The notes under the pieces are model-generated. The model searched no databases, was not told the DNA's origin, and saw only the letters and a program-made list of their open reading frames with translations. The translations under genes and the position numbers were made by a program. From positions 4,234,001 through 4,298,000 of the forward strand of contig CM040103.1 in assembly GCA_022496805.1 (NCBI GenBank): 64,000 nucleotides of DNA, given 5' to 3'. This stretch comes from Pohlia nutans (lineage: Eukaryota > Streptophyta > Bryopsida > Bryales > Mniaceae). How positions within the stretch are numbered: position 1 is the first letter of the stretch; each line of letters starts with the position of its first letter. Positions 34,048 through 45,619 of the stretch are shown in pieces.

Positions 34048-34870
34048 ACATTCAGTAGCCTTACAGGCTGCTACTCTCTCCTGGATGGAATGATGTGGAA
34101 AATCCCACATCATTTCATCCTCCCAATGAAATGATGTGGAATATTCCACATCATATCAATAGCTATGATGGCAGGTGGTATTAAGCAAGAACAATCAAAC
34201 ATGGTGAGCAGTAATCAAAAGCACTCACTCAATCACAACTCAATAGTGTTTTGCATTTGTTTATTTGATTGATTCACAACTCAATAGTATTTTTTTATTG
34301 TTTATTTTAATTCCATCACAATTCCACAGTGATTTGTAATTTTTTATTTGATTCAATAGTTCATTCAAATTTTACAAATCACAGGTCACTCCATATATAA
34401 AGGTGGATGAAACTAAAAGGCATGGTCTTGGAAGGCTATTGAATGTTATGTGCAAGGAAAAGAAGGGAATCAAAAGGACCCAGGGCAAGAATCCGACATA
34501 TTTTAAGGATTTTAATTGATGGAGTGCGGAAAAAATGGATTATAGCTATAACATTCTGTAGCCTTCCAAGAGGCTAACCTTTATTTTCATCCACCTTTAT
34601 ATATATGGAGTGTCGAGTGATTTGTAAATGAATGGACTATTGAATCAAATAAACAATTACAAACATTGTTGAATTGTGATTGAGTGAGTGCTTTCCATTA
34701 CTGTTCATCATGGTTGATTGCTCTAGTTTAATGCCATCTGCCCCATAGCTACTGATGTGATGTGGAATATTCTACATCATTTCATTGAGGGATGAAATGA
34801 TGTGGGATATTCCACATCATTCTCTTGGAGGAAGGCAGTAGTCACAAAGGCTTTTGAATGTTATGGTATA
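34048..34870. mobile_element. Foldback element with nested inverted repeats
   Basis: The left arm (34048-34400, starting CATAACATTCAGTAGCC) is the inverse of the right arm (about 34600-34870, ending GAATGTTATGG). A second inverted repeat with the same end motif lies in the centre (34398-34450 against 34545-34600). Each outer arm carries two 24-bp palindromes (GATGTGGAATATTCCACATC cores). Copy A keeps only the right arm. Confidence 0.75.
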
Positions 34871-35983
34871 GAAATACCAGAAACCGTGAAAATAAAGAGA
34901 TTTGGATATTAGAAATGAAATTGCATCTTAGGACTCAATTTTCCAATATAGAAGAGAAGAAACCATAAAGAGGCAAAGTGATTTCATATGTTTATCCTAT
35001 ATAGATATTTTTCTACAATTTTTCTAAGTGGGAAGTACTTCAAACCCCTTAGTGGTTTACTTCCATAGGTTCATCTTGAACCGATCCTAGGACTAATCCA
35101 AAGTCAATATATGGGCTGACCCATCATGCTACCCAAAATTTAAAAAATACAAGAAGCAGATTGGTCAAGACTAATCTCTTAAAAACGATTTATCGTCACA
35201 GTTTTAAGTGTTTCAATATCAATCTATTGCACAACTTTTGCACCTTCATGGTTTATGGTATTCCCACGTTGCATAACATTCAATGGGGGTCGGATTCCCA
35301 TCGAGCGTTCCCGCTGGGATGGAAGCCTACCAGTTGGAGGAGGTCGGGCGGCCCGCTCATGGCAGGCTTCATCGTGGCTTCATGGTCGTGGTCTTCAGAT
35401 GTTCGTTGCCTAAGGTGGTTACCCCATTCCCAACTGAATAAGAAGTACAGATAGGAGGCACTGAAGTTATTTAGTGTTATTATTTTTTAGACATAGGCAA
35501 GAAGAATTAGATTCCAACGCAAGTTGAAACATAATTTTTGGGTGAAGAATGAATTAGTTACAAATTTTCAAAGTTGAAGTATGACGCATCCCATTCACGT
35601 CATATAGGTACACCTCTTTATGTCTAAAGAAGGTTTGTATTGCACACACTAAAGATGCTTGAACCAACAACAACGAACCCATAACCACACTTACACATAC
35701 TAGAACCAACAAGAGAGAACCCATTACCAACTGTAACTCATGCTACAACCAACACCGTTGGAGCAGTGCTTGTGGATAATGCCCCTACCTGTTGGTAAAA
35801 GGAGCCCCCTGTAGCACTCCTCCTCTCTCCCTTGCAATGCCACCGTTTTCAGCGTTCTTGATTTTGAGATCTCCTTTAGGAACTCCTTGATCTGCAGGTG
35901 TTTTATGCCTCATGATCTGCTCTATGAGGGCAGCCTAAGTGAGCATGGTTTTGGGCTTCATGGTCTTAGTAGAAAGCTTTGAG

Positions 35984-36729
35984 TTAACCCCTAAAGGTTG
36001 GGCCTATGACCATGGAATCATGTTTTATGTGTCACACTCAATTTTGCTACTAAAAATAATACCCAAATTCAAATTTGTATTTTTAGTAGGTGAAGTCACA
36101 CGTCTACTGCAAATCATGAATTTTTCATAAATTTTGGTGAAATTTTGAAATTACTATGGTTTTATGAAGTGATTGAAAAGAAAATCTGTATTGATTACAA
36201 AATGTGCTAGAAAGTTTCGATTTTTTTTACCTAAAGTATAAATTACAATGAAGAAAAGTTTAGTTGATGAAAATCATCCATGTATCTAAATTTAGAATTT
36301 TTGCTACACCTTGGTGATACCCACTGAACTTGTAACTACAATTAAACACTTAATTTTCAAATTTTTCCAAATATTCAAAGTGGAGTAGAAACTAGACTTG
36401 GCAAGCTTCATTTTTTTAGTTAAACTCAAATGCAATGGAGCTCATTTTCATAGCCTAAATTTATTTTAAGTACAACAAGAAAAAAAATCAAAATACACTA
36501 TACGGTGAACCGTTTTTACGACTCTTGTTGTAGTTGGGACCCCACGTAAAACCCAAAATAGCTAGAATGATTTGAATTTAACTTGAAGGGATGGCATTAC
36601 GAAGCAAGCCCTTTCCATAAAGAATTGGATGGAAATTTTCCACGCAACATTCATAATAATGGAATTGAAATTAAAAGTTGACTTCATTCATAAGCCATTT
36701 TTTCGGTCTCTGCAACGTTTAGGGGTTAA
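35984..36729. mobile_element. TTAA-bounded MITE, 746 bp (copy B site)
   Basis: Orthologous in position to 9363-10115 in copy A, with matching flanks on both sides. Ends TTAACCCCTAAAGGTTGGG and CAACGTTTAGGGGTTAA. Confidence 0.75.
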
Positions 36730-37529
36730 TGAGGCCATAATGCGTTGCTCAATTTGAGCAATCTTGGACATCTGCTTCAGTACCTTCACGGCTTCACCAT
36801 GCTGGAAGCTCTTCTTCACAAGCTCTATAATCCATAAACGCCTGGGAGGACAAAAATTGGCTTATGAATGTAACTCATCATTCAATTCTAACCGCTACAT
36901 GAACAATTTTCATCCATTTTTTAGTTTGCAAAGGATTTTTTTTGGTCATGCCACCTCTATAAGTTAAATTCATATCATTCAAGCTATTTTTTAATTTTAT
37001 ATGGGGTCCCAACTACAAAAGGAGTCGTAAAAATGGTTCACCGTGTCGTGTATTTTGGATTATTATGTTTATTCTACTTAAACTAACTTTTAGGCTATGA
37101 AAATGAATTCAATCACATTTGAGCTTCACTAACAAAATGAAGCTTACCAAGTTTAGTTTCTACTCCACACTAAACTTTTGAAAAAATTTGAAAACTAAGT
37201 GTTTTATTGTAGTTACAAGTTTAGTAGGTTTCACCAAGGTGTAGCAAAATTTCTAAATTTAGATACATGGATGCTTTTCATTTCCTGTAATGTTCTTCAT
37301 TGTAATTTACACCTTAGATAAAAAAAAATGGAATTTAGTAAGTGATATAATTTTTCTTTACAATCACTTCAAAAAATCACAGTAATTTCAAATTTTCTCC
37401 AAAACTTTTGAAAAAATCATAGTTTGTAGTATACACATGGCTTCATTTGCTATTTTTTTTTTGAGATTTTATCTTATTAATAGTGGAAAAATCGAGTGCA
37501 GCTTGATTTCACACTTATAGGCCTCACAT

Positions 37530-38105
37530 TTAACCCCTAAACGTCCTCACCCTTTTCAGATTTAGCAGTTTTTCAAAAATGCATTATAAAATGCAACTAA
37601 GAGGGGTATTTTCAATTTGATGAATGAATAAAAGTTGTACATTATGCATTTTAGATTCTATCCATACGGTTAGATTTGCGATTGCTATCACCAGTATTTG
37701 TGTATAAATTTTAAAACTTAAGATTTAAAGCTCTTTTGTAATATGATTACGAATAAGATATTGACAATCTAATATTGAATTTTTTTGAGATGGGTTGAAA
37801 TGCGATACTCTAAGTGTAGTGATTTTTGGAGATTTTTTGGTTGCTTATTTCTAGTACTTGACTTTTTTCAAGAGCACTTTCAGACTAAAATCTTTCAAAT
37901 TTGGGGTGGAACACTACAACATGAAATGAGGCATAAAAATTTCACAAATCATCCCCTTTCTAATCGGATCACACATGCATGAAGCTAACTTCCCATAAAA
38001 GTTTGGTAAAAATTTCACACTGCAAAAAGTGCATGATCAATGAGAAATCCGAGTCCAAATTTGTACACCATCCAAAATATGGATGGTTGGGCGGTTAGGG
38101 GTTAA
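37530..38105. mobile_element. TTAA-bounded MITE, 576 bp, with empty site in copy A
   Basis: TTAA at 37530-37533 and 38102-38105 flank CCCCTAAACGTCC...GGGCGGTTAGGGG. Copy A reads CCTCACATTTAAGGGAT at about 10929 with one TTAA and no insert. The hairpin CCATCC-AAAATAT-GGATGG is at 38068-38086, 15 nt inside the right TTAA. Confidence 0.88.
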
Positions 38106-38282
38106 GGGATAAGCACATGCGTCGTTTCTCACTCTGGAGGATCTTGTTCATTGTCCTACGCAATGAATCACACTTACCAAATCCAACTTAAAAAATTGGT
38201 GAGAGCAAAGTGGCACCGTCTGACTCACAAAAGGAGTGAAAAGCAACGCCTTCCCCTTGTAGTGAAGGGACTTTGCAGCCTT

Positions 38283-39208
38283 TTAACCCCTAAAGGACGA
38301 GGTGGACACATTGTGTCCTCGAATAATTTCATTACTTTAATAACTTGTTTGGATTTCATAATTTTGACTCAATGTTAACTAGAGAATTGAAAATGTTTGT
38401 TACAAGAACACAAAAATCCTTTAAGATTTGCAAATATGTTGATTGATTCATTGGGAAAAAACTAAAACGTCAACGTAGGTAAACTTGGGACATAGTAGTT
38501 AGGGCGGTTGATGACTTGGAGGGCGTTTTCACACTTGGATGTCACATTCGTAAAAACAAAAAGTGTATAGTATGTAAAATATTTTCCATTACTGCATCAT
38601 TAACAATATATAATAATTACGGAAAATGTTTAAATATATTTAGAATGGAATCTTTTCAAAATAACTAGAATCTTTTCTATATATTTTATATTATTTTTGG
38701 AATATTTTGGAATATTCCAAATATATATTTGAATTTTCTAAAACATTTTTGCAATGTAAAAGTAAATAACGATCACAAACACCGGCTCAACAAGTCACCA
38801 ACAAGTCACCTCATCCAAACATAAATCTTTGAGAATCAATCATTGTTGTTGTATTTAGTTTTAGAACACCATTTTTAGTGAGCACCTAGATATAGTACAT
38901 CGTTGTATGCTCTTAAACTTTCAAACGCTAATCATGGTTTTTAAATTTATGAGAAAGCTCGCAATGAATGACTTGTTGGTTTTGTTCAAATTTTTTATAA
39001 ATCAACCTATGATCAAACCTTATAATCATGTAATATATATGGTAGATTTTTCTAAAAGTTGATGTACAATCTCATGACTAAGTTCTCTTTGAGTTTCAAC
39101 GGTGAAGTTTTTTACATGAATACCAATTAAGAGATACAATTGCTTTTTTGAAAGCATCACAAAAAAGTGATAAAATTTTAGGAATGAGCATGGACCTTTA
39201 GGGGTTAA
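38283..39208. mobile_element. TTAA-bounded element, 926 bp, absent from copy A
   Basis: TTAACCCCTAAAGGACGAGG to GGACCTTTAGGGGTTAA. The perfect hairpin GGACACATTGTGTCC is at 38304-38318, 17 nt inside. Copy A at about 11120 has TTGA and no insert. No coding sequence. Confidence 0.82.
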
Positions 39209-39492
39209 ACAATTAGTTTGGATCAAAATTTTAGAATTCCCTGCAGACATTTGACATTCTAAGGGGATTGGTACGTGATTTGACTCCCTCTACAGGTGGT
39301 GCACGCTAACTGAGCTTTGCCATTACAAAATTCTCTTTTCAGCATTGGATTCTCATATTCGTTGACATAAGCAATCCTTATTGCATATTTACAAAAGCTC
39401 TTCAATGCAGCCATGGTCTTCAGGAGTCAGCCCTGCTTGCCCTCTTGCAAAGGAAAGTGAATCATTGTATGTATTATGATGCTAAACATGTA

Positions 39493-40537
39493 CAGTGGGG
39501 TACCAATCAAAATGTCCTTTTGGAATTCGCAGTGAGAAAAATTTAAGTTTTGCCAACTTTGAAAGCCTCCCGAGAGCTCAAAAATTGGTGTTTTACCACG
39601 AAATTTTTACCAAAGAATTATCTTTAAGTCGATTATATGTATGCCAAATTTCAAGGCCAAAAGATCAACCAAAAAAACGTTATTCAAAATCTACCAACAT
39701 TGTAGCTGTGGAAATGTTTTCAACTTTGATGGCCTCCCAAAGATTGAATTTTTTTTGTTTTTTTTTTGCCACGAAATTCTTGGAACAAAAACCTCTTTAT
39801 GTTAATAACATATGATAAAAATTCCAAGGCCAAAAGATTAATGCAAAAAAGATGTTAACAATCTACCAACATGTGTAGTTGTGGGAAACAATGGGGGAAA
39901 CCATTCCATTGCTACCAACTTTGACTACTATGTTACCAAGCTACCAATGTTGGTCAATTTTGAATAACTTTTTTTTGGTGAATCATTTTGGCCTTGAAAT
40001 TTGGCATACATATAACTAACTTAAAGATAATTCTTTGGTAAAAATTTCGTGGGAAATACCAATTTTTGAGCTCTGGGGAGGCTTTCAAAGTTGGCAGTAC
40101 TCAAAGTTGGTAGCAATGAAATGGTTTCCCCCATTGTTTCCCACAACTACACATGTTGGTAGATTGTTAATATCTTTTTTTGCATTAATCTTTTGGCCTT
40201 GGAATATTTATCATATGTTATGAACATATAGAGGTTTTTGTTCCAAGTATTTCATGGCAAAGAAAAAATAATTCAATCTTTGGGAGGCTGTAAAAGTTGG
40301 CGGCAATGAACAAATTTCCACAGCTACCAATGTTGATAGATTTTGAATAACTTTTTTTTGGCGTATCTTTTGGCCTTGGAATTTGGTATACATATAATTA
40401 ACTTAAAAATGATTCTTTGGTAAAACTTTCGTGGTAAAATACCAATTTTTGAGCTCTCGGGAGGCTTTCAAAGTTGGCAGTAGTGAAAACATTCTCACTG
40501 CGAATTCGAAAACGACATTTTGATTGGTACGCCACTG
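39493..40537. mobile_element. 1045-bp palindromic Tc1/mariner-type element, TSD TA
   Basis: Ends CAGTGGGGTACCAATC and GATTGGTACGCCACTG, flanked by TA at 39491-39492 and 40538-40539. Copy A has CATGTACACACGG at about 11877 with a single TA, which confirms the borders. Nearly the whole element is an inverted repeat around about 39955, so either strand could fold into a hairpin of about 450-bp arms. CAGTGG ends and a TA target are typical of Tc1/mariner-like MITEs. No transposase frame. Confidence 0.85.
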
Positions 40538-41094
40538 TACACACAGTCATTGAATAATGTGTTCAACCTTGAATCATCACCAAAGTAGCAATTCTATGAG
40601 CACAATGCTACGGAGTGCACTAGAGTCAACAAAAAAGAAGAAGGACAAATTCATATTATGTAAGGTGAGTAGAAGGTGAGTCAAGTGCCGCGGAATTGAC
40701 TGGCACCGTTGCCATAGAATCCCAAATAGAATACATGGTAAACTAGTTCTGCCGTTAAAATAACGACAAAACTAATTCTAATTGGAGTTTGGTGCCGGAT
40801 GCATGCGTTGGTTAACTAATGTGGCTTGCAAGTTTCTTTCTTGGCCATCCGCTATTTCTGCCGGCTAAAGAATTTATCCTGTTACAGGATTACAGTAGCC
40901 AGGAAGTCCAAGGAAAAATGGAGTCTTCAATATACGTTTTCATTTTTGGCTACACTCGTGAAGAGCACAAACTTCCATTTCCTGGAATTTTAGGGGTCAA
41001 AACAGAGAATTATGATTTTAGTTAAATCAACTGTTGCAACAATTTATCAGTGTAGCTCATGTATGTGGAGCTCTAATTGTGACGTCAACCGGCT

Positions 41095-42288
41095 AAGGTG
41101 GTCCTGTATTTCATCCCTTGCAATGAAATTTATTGGCTCTGACCTTTGGGAAGAGGCATTGCGGGGACACTCATTTTTTTGGGCTAAATATCACTGTAGC
41201 AAATATATTCCGTCCACCAAATATTCCATTCTTCACTTTTTCGTCCACCACTATTCCGTGCGCCGTTATTCCGTCCACCAAGAGCAACTTGGAGCTTCAT
41301 TCGCGTTCATTCCGGAGCTCCAGGAGCGGAGATAGAGAAAGGAGCGCCGATAAGGTTTCAGGCGATCTGTGAGACAGCCGTGAGAAATTTGTCTGGCGCG
41401 GCAAGTGAGTTCAAAGGGTTAAGCTCGGCATTGCAGCGTGCCGAGATCCATGAGAAATTCGCTTGGAGCGGCAACTGAGTTCAAAGGGTTAAGTTCGGCG
41501 TTGCGGCGTTATCGGATACTCAGGTGCTGTTGCATTGGGAGATGAAGTAGGTCGTGAATTGTGAGACATCGTACATTCTTAGTAGAGTATCGCTATACTG
41601 TGACAATCTCCATTCTTTGATTCGAAATTTTCAAGGACTCGGGGATTTTCTCAGAATTGGAGTACTTGGATGTTGCTAACTGCTTTTCTGTATTCTGCGA
41701 GTGACTTATTGGACTAGCTTAGTAAGGTTTAACAGCTGTAACGTGATTCTTGCGACCACTTCACGTTGCTTTATGTGCATCCAAGTCAACTACCCCGGTT
41801 ATTGCCATTACTGTGAGTCACAGTAATTGAGTACCGGTATTCTCACATTAATTGTGGTATTAAAACAAAAGTGTGAGTCACAGTAATTGAGAGTATTTGA
41901 GAATTCTTACAGTAATGTACATTTGAGATGTATGTAGTGAGAGGATTGGTGTATGGTCTCACAGTATAGTTCTGTGACTCACAGTAATGGCAACAATCGG
42001 TGTACCGAGCTTATTATTACGTATCGTAGTGGTAACTATCGAGCATTGGATTTTCTGACTTATCAAAATTGCTTCAATAGTTGTTTGAGTGTTAACAACA
42101 TATTGATCAAGGACTTCAAGTTTGTACATATCAAAGCCTTCAGTTTATCAAAGACTGGACGTTTTCTTTATTAGTACTTTTATTTTCGAACTACTCATGA
42201 TGTCATTCGATTCATTCATTTCCCGATCTATCCCAATTACCGTCTGCGATTTTTATTAATTGCTTCTTGCTCACCAATCTGAGTGTAG
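41095..42288. other. Region with CCGTCCACC repeats and a small MITE
   Basis: ATTCCGTCCACCA and variants recur at 41205-41282. AAGGGTTAAG with TTCGGC/CTCGGC sequence is repeated at 41413-41510 (two units of about 65 bp). No gene recognised upstream of the VPS13 exon. Confidence 0.45.
41798..42001. mobile_element. Small MITE with about 29-bp inverted ends
   Basis: The left end CCGGTTATTGCCATTACTGT and the right end (inverse of CCGATTGTTGCCATTACTGT) match for about 29 bp with two differences. GTGAGTCACAGTAATTGAG recurs inside. TAC occurs near both flanks, but the target duplication is uncertain. Confidence 0.65.
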
Positions 42289-42392
42289 GTAATGTGGAGC
42301 TCAAAAATATGCAGCTGAAGCCGGAGGCTCTCAACGCCCTGAAGCTGCCAATCAAAGTCAAGGCTGGATTTCTTGGCTCCATGAAACTAAAG
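42289..42392 (+). pseudogene. Exon of a VPS13-type lipid-transfer protein
   Basis: Between an AG (42287-42288) and a GT (42393-42394) the frame reads GNVELKNMQLKPEALNALKL, then PIKVKAGFLGSMKLK. This is the N-terminal chorein segment of VPS13 proteins, which transfer lipids at membrane contact sites. The first exon and the expected next exon (V-P-W-x-x-L) were not found nearby. Probably an isolated captured exon, though the exon itself is undamaged. Confidence 0.75.
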
Positions 42393-43095
42393 GTGTGGTT
42401 AAATGTTTACTTCTCTAGAAAATGCAGTATTAATGTTACGTATATCTTGGCTTTTAGAGTAAGACTGCGGAGATTGTTGTGAATCAAGTCCTCAGTGATT
42501 CTACTTACATCACAACGACTAGGGCAAGTGAGAATTCAAAAGTTTGTAGAATGGTTACTAATAGAATTTTAGCTTCACTATTGATCTTAAACTCATACAA
42601 GGTGTGAAACCATGCAAAAAACAATGGAATATTGGTGTATAATACTGATCGAAAAGGGCTCTCTAGACCTTTAAGGGTTAAAACACCAAAGATTGCATTA
42701 AATGTGATGGATCTTGAAATGCAATTAGTAAACTGAGACTTATTTTTATATCATTCTTAGTTCTTCATGTGCTGTGTGTGAACTTTGAGTCACGTTTTAT
42801 GCAATGTGTTCATAATATGGCAGAGCGGTGCGGGTACTGAAATTTGCGGAGGTAATCCTGGCTAAGGACACTCAGCATTCATCGAGGGTTTTGTGGCATT
42901 ATAATATGGCCACTCCTACAGTTAGTAAGTGATTCAATGAGCTTTCCCCTCTTTCAAATGCAATGGAGTTAATCCCTAAAAGGATTCATGATTTGAAAAT
43001 GATCATATCATGAAAAATATAATTCAGATGGGACTAAGTTTTATACTCCCCGTTCTGTCCAGAAATAATTGTACTAATTTTGGGCACTTTTTTGC
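42393..43095. other. Spacer with partial TTAA elements
   Basis: An unpaired right end (CTTTAAGGGTTAA) lies at 42669-42681, and an inverted partial copy of the 16373 element starts TTAATCCCTAAAAGG at about 42968. No gene recognised. Confidence 0.5.
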
Positions 43096-43337
43096 TTAAC
43101 CCTTAAACGACAATGCCAGCCCCATGGGCTTGGTTTTGTTTTGGGAGAATCTTGTTCATAACTTCTACTCCATTGCACCAAATGGGGTTTTTAAAATGCC
43201 AAACGGAGCATCTTAGAGAGATCTATACTTCTTTAGAATAGAGCCAAAGTCAATTAAAAACAGAATCATGCTTTAAATGGAATTTGAAAGAGATTTTGGG
43301 TGTGGTATTAGGATAGTACATGTCGTTTAAGGGTTAA
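43096..43337. mobile_element. TTAA MITE with perfect 13-bp inverted ends, 242 bp
   Basis: TTAA at 43096-43099 and 43334-43337 flank CCCTTAAACGACA and its exact inverse. The hairpin AGCCC-CAT-GGGCT is at 43118-43130, 18 nt inside. The best-preserved small member of the group. The right TTAA is shared with a further left end (CCCATTAACCGTCC). Confidence 0.85.
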
Positions 43338-44063
43338 CCCATTAACCGTCCACGCTACAATTACTTGATCAAACCTCATCAATTCATCAAATTTTATAAA
43401 ATATAATATTTTATGGTGTTTTTCCTCATAAAAGGTATTGTTAAACTAATTTATCGTGATTTTTTCATAACTTTAAAAAAAAAAAATTATTATTAAAAAA
43501 TTCAAAGCTGCTTTCTTGCAAAAATCATAGTAATTACAAAAGAGCTTAGAAAAGTATGATTTTTTTTAGAGAAAATGCAAATAATAGTGATGAACAACAA
43601 AGTGCTTCTTGAACTACATAAAAAGAAATTTGATAGAAAAAAAAATTTACAATGTACTTGGGAATTTTAGGGTTTGGAGCTTTAAAAAAAAACACAATTT
43701 TAACAATTTTGAAGAACAGTAAAATTGAACTAGAAAGTAGAAGATTACCCCAACACTTTCTTAGTTAGGGTCACTTATTCACTTAGCTATTGATTTGGTC
43801 TTATTGGGTGTGAAATGTAGTGCATGACTATGTTGTAATATGTATTTAATTGAAATGGTTTCAAGCATAAAACATTTTTTCATTAACTCAGTGATTATGT
43901 GCTAACATTATTATGTTTTAATATGTATTTAGTTGAAATAGTTTCAAGTATAAAACATTTTATTATTAACTTAGTGACTGTGCTAACATGGCTATGTTTT
44001 AATATGTATTTAGTTGAAATGATTTCAAGTATAAAACATTTTTCTTGTTACTAATGGTATTTC
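43338..44063. repeat. AT-rich spacer ending in a 77-bp tandem repeat
   Basis: Three units at about 43830-44050 contain ATGTATTTAGTTGAAAT and TTTCAAGTATAAAACATTTT, ending just before the zinc-finger gene. The rest is AT-rich without features. Confidence 0.7.
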
Positions 44064-44084
44064 ATGGTTTTATTTTCATTAGAC

Positions 44085-45111
44085 ATGCCAGAGGCAAAAG
44101 AAAATCGAGATTGGAGAGTAAAGACAGAGAATGACATCACATCATATGTATGTCTGATGAAGATGGATGGTGTTTCGTGTGGATGGGGTCCTTACAAGCA
44201 CAAGTGCCATCTTCAAGATCATATGAAGAAAATGCATGGGATCAAAATCCCTCTGGCACCAAATCAAGGTAGGCCAAAAAACCCAGAAAATTTGGAAAGA
44301 AAAGTCAATTCTAAAAAAATGAATCTAAAAGTTATGGGCAATCTTTTCAAGCGTGCAAGAAAAGAATTGTGGAAGAAAAATAAGCAGTGGAAGAACCAAG
44401 CAAAATTGGAGTGGGAGAAAATTGAGGAGAAATCGAGTTCTATTGAGAGCTGCAAGGATCTTCCCATCTTGACTCTTCTTTTCAAAGAGGATTGTGTGGA
44501 GACATTCCTTGGAGTTCAAAAAATCGGGGAAGGAGTTCTTGATTCCAGAAAATGTGAAATTTTGCACGATAATGTTGATTTTGCCAAGTTAGTGGTAAGC
44601 TCAAAGGCAAAATCAATTACGTCCGCTATGAAAGCGATATGGAGGAAGAATTGTAACTGGGTTGCTAATCAGAATGAAAGGAAGAAGATGGTGATGGATG
44701 TCATCAAATGGCATCGTGGAAAAGCAATCATAGATTCGTAAGTTATTTTGTCTATTTATTATTTTGTCTTTTGTCTATTTATTTTGTTTATTTGTTTTTC
44801 AAATTTCAATTTTACTCTTCAACATTATATGTTATATTTTTGTTTAATGAATTTTTTTCTTATGTTGTTCAAATTTATATAGGGTCAAAGAGGGAAAAGA
44901 AAAATGGGTGGCAAGGTTTGTTAGTTGTTCAAAAGCGGTATATGAGATGAAAAATGCAACGCGTATGGATCGTCTCGAGGCTGCGTGTGCGATTTATCGA
45001 GAACGGCATATGGCGCTTGTAGACGATAGTGTTGACGAGGATACTGATGCAAACAGTGATGCCGATAGTGAGGGAGATGATTATATGATTGACTTCTATG
45101 TTGTGTTTTGA
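44085..45111 (+). CDS. Zinc-finger-containing protein of unknown function, two exons
   Basis: Exon 1 to 44737, intron 44738-44882 (GTAAGT...TATAG), exon 2 44883-45111, giving 293 aa from the ATG at 44085. An ATG at 44064 is also in frame but lies within a TTTTCATTAG acceptor-like sequence, so an untranslated first exon is possible. Near the N-terminus, C-x8-C followed by LQDHMKKMH suggests a single C2H2-like finger. The middle is rich in Lys, Trp and Glu, and the tail is acidic (DEDTDANSDADSEGDD). No catalytic motif and no family recognised. It sits directly upstream of the satellite array that precedes the Helentron genes and could be a host gene or cargo. Confidence 0.6.
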
Positions 45112-45619
45112 ATTTATTTTTAGGGTTCTTTTTTGTTCTAAGATTTATAAACTCTATTGTATGGTTTTTTTTTAATATATATGTATTCGTTGAAATTTAA
45201 TTGGAAAGATGATTGCATGGTACGGTTCATTGCATTGTAGGAATTTAGGGTTGTTTATTATTGTGCGTTTTGATACACATTTGTGTTCATTGTGGATTTG
45301 TGTGCATTGTGATATCTTTTTGAAATTATGTATGTATTAACTACGATACAAAATTGTGGTTTATCAAATTAATTTTGTCTTGAAGATTTTAGGTATCAAA
45401 ACTCCTTTTTAATGACAGTTGGACAAAGTAATGATCAAACTTTGTAATTAAGTGTAGTTAAAATTTGATCCTATGTTTCAATTTTAAAAAGTAAGCATGC
45501 TTTCTAAAATTTCATTTTCTAGCACATTCAAAAAAGAAATCTCTTAAAGAAAAAAAATCAAAATTAGAAAATAATTCAATGATACCAAAAACAACACAAT
45601 TTTTTATTGATAATCCTCT
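45112..45619. other. Downstream region of the zinc-finger gene
   Basis: AT-rich; no features beyond likely 3' untranslated sequence. Confidence 0.4.

Larger units (their letters stand above)
34607..41094 (-). repeat. Large dispersed repeat, copy B
   Basis: Collinear with copy A from 8337 to about 12415. Extra material in B: about 35410-35800 (unclassified), 37530-38105, 38283-39208 and 39493-40537. B lacks the 11391-11861 element and stops near 41094, where sequence unrelated to A begins. It shares with A the minus-strand TAG at 35937-35935 in the eroded frame. Confidence 0.7.

Noticed and set aside
42455..42530. Next VPS13 exon after an AG at about 42458
   Set aside because: The translation lacks the expected VPW-x-x-L motif.
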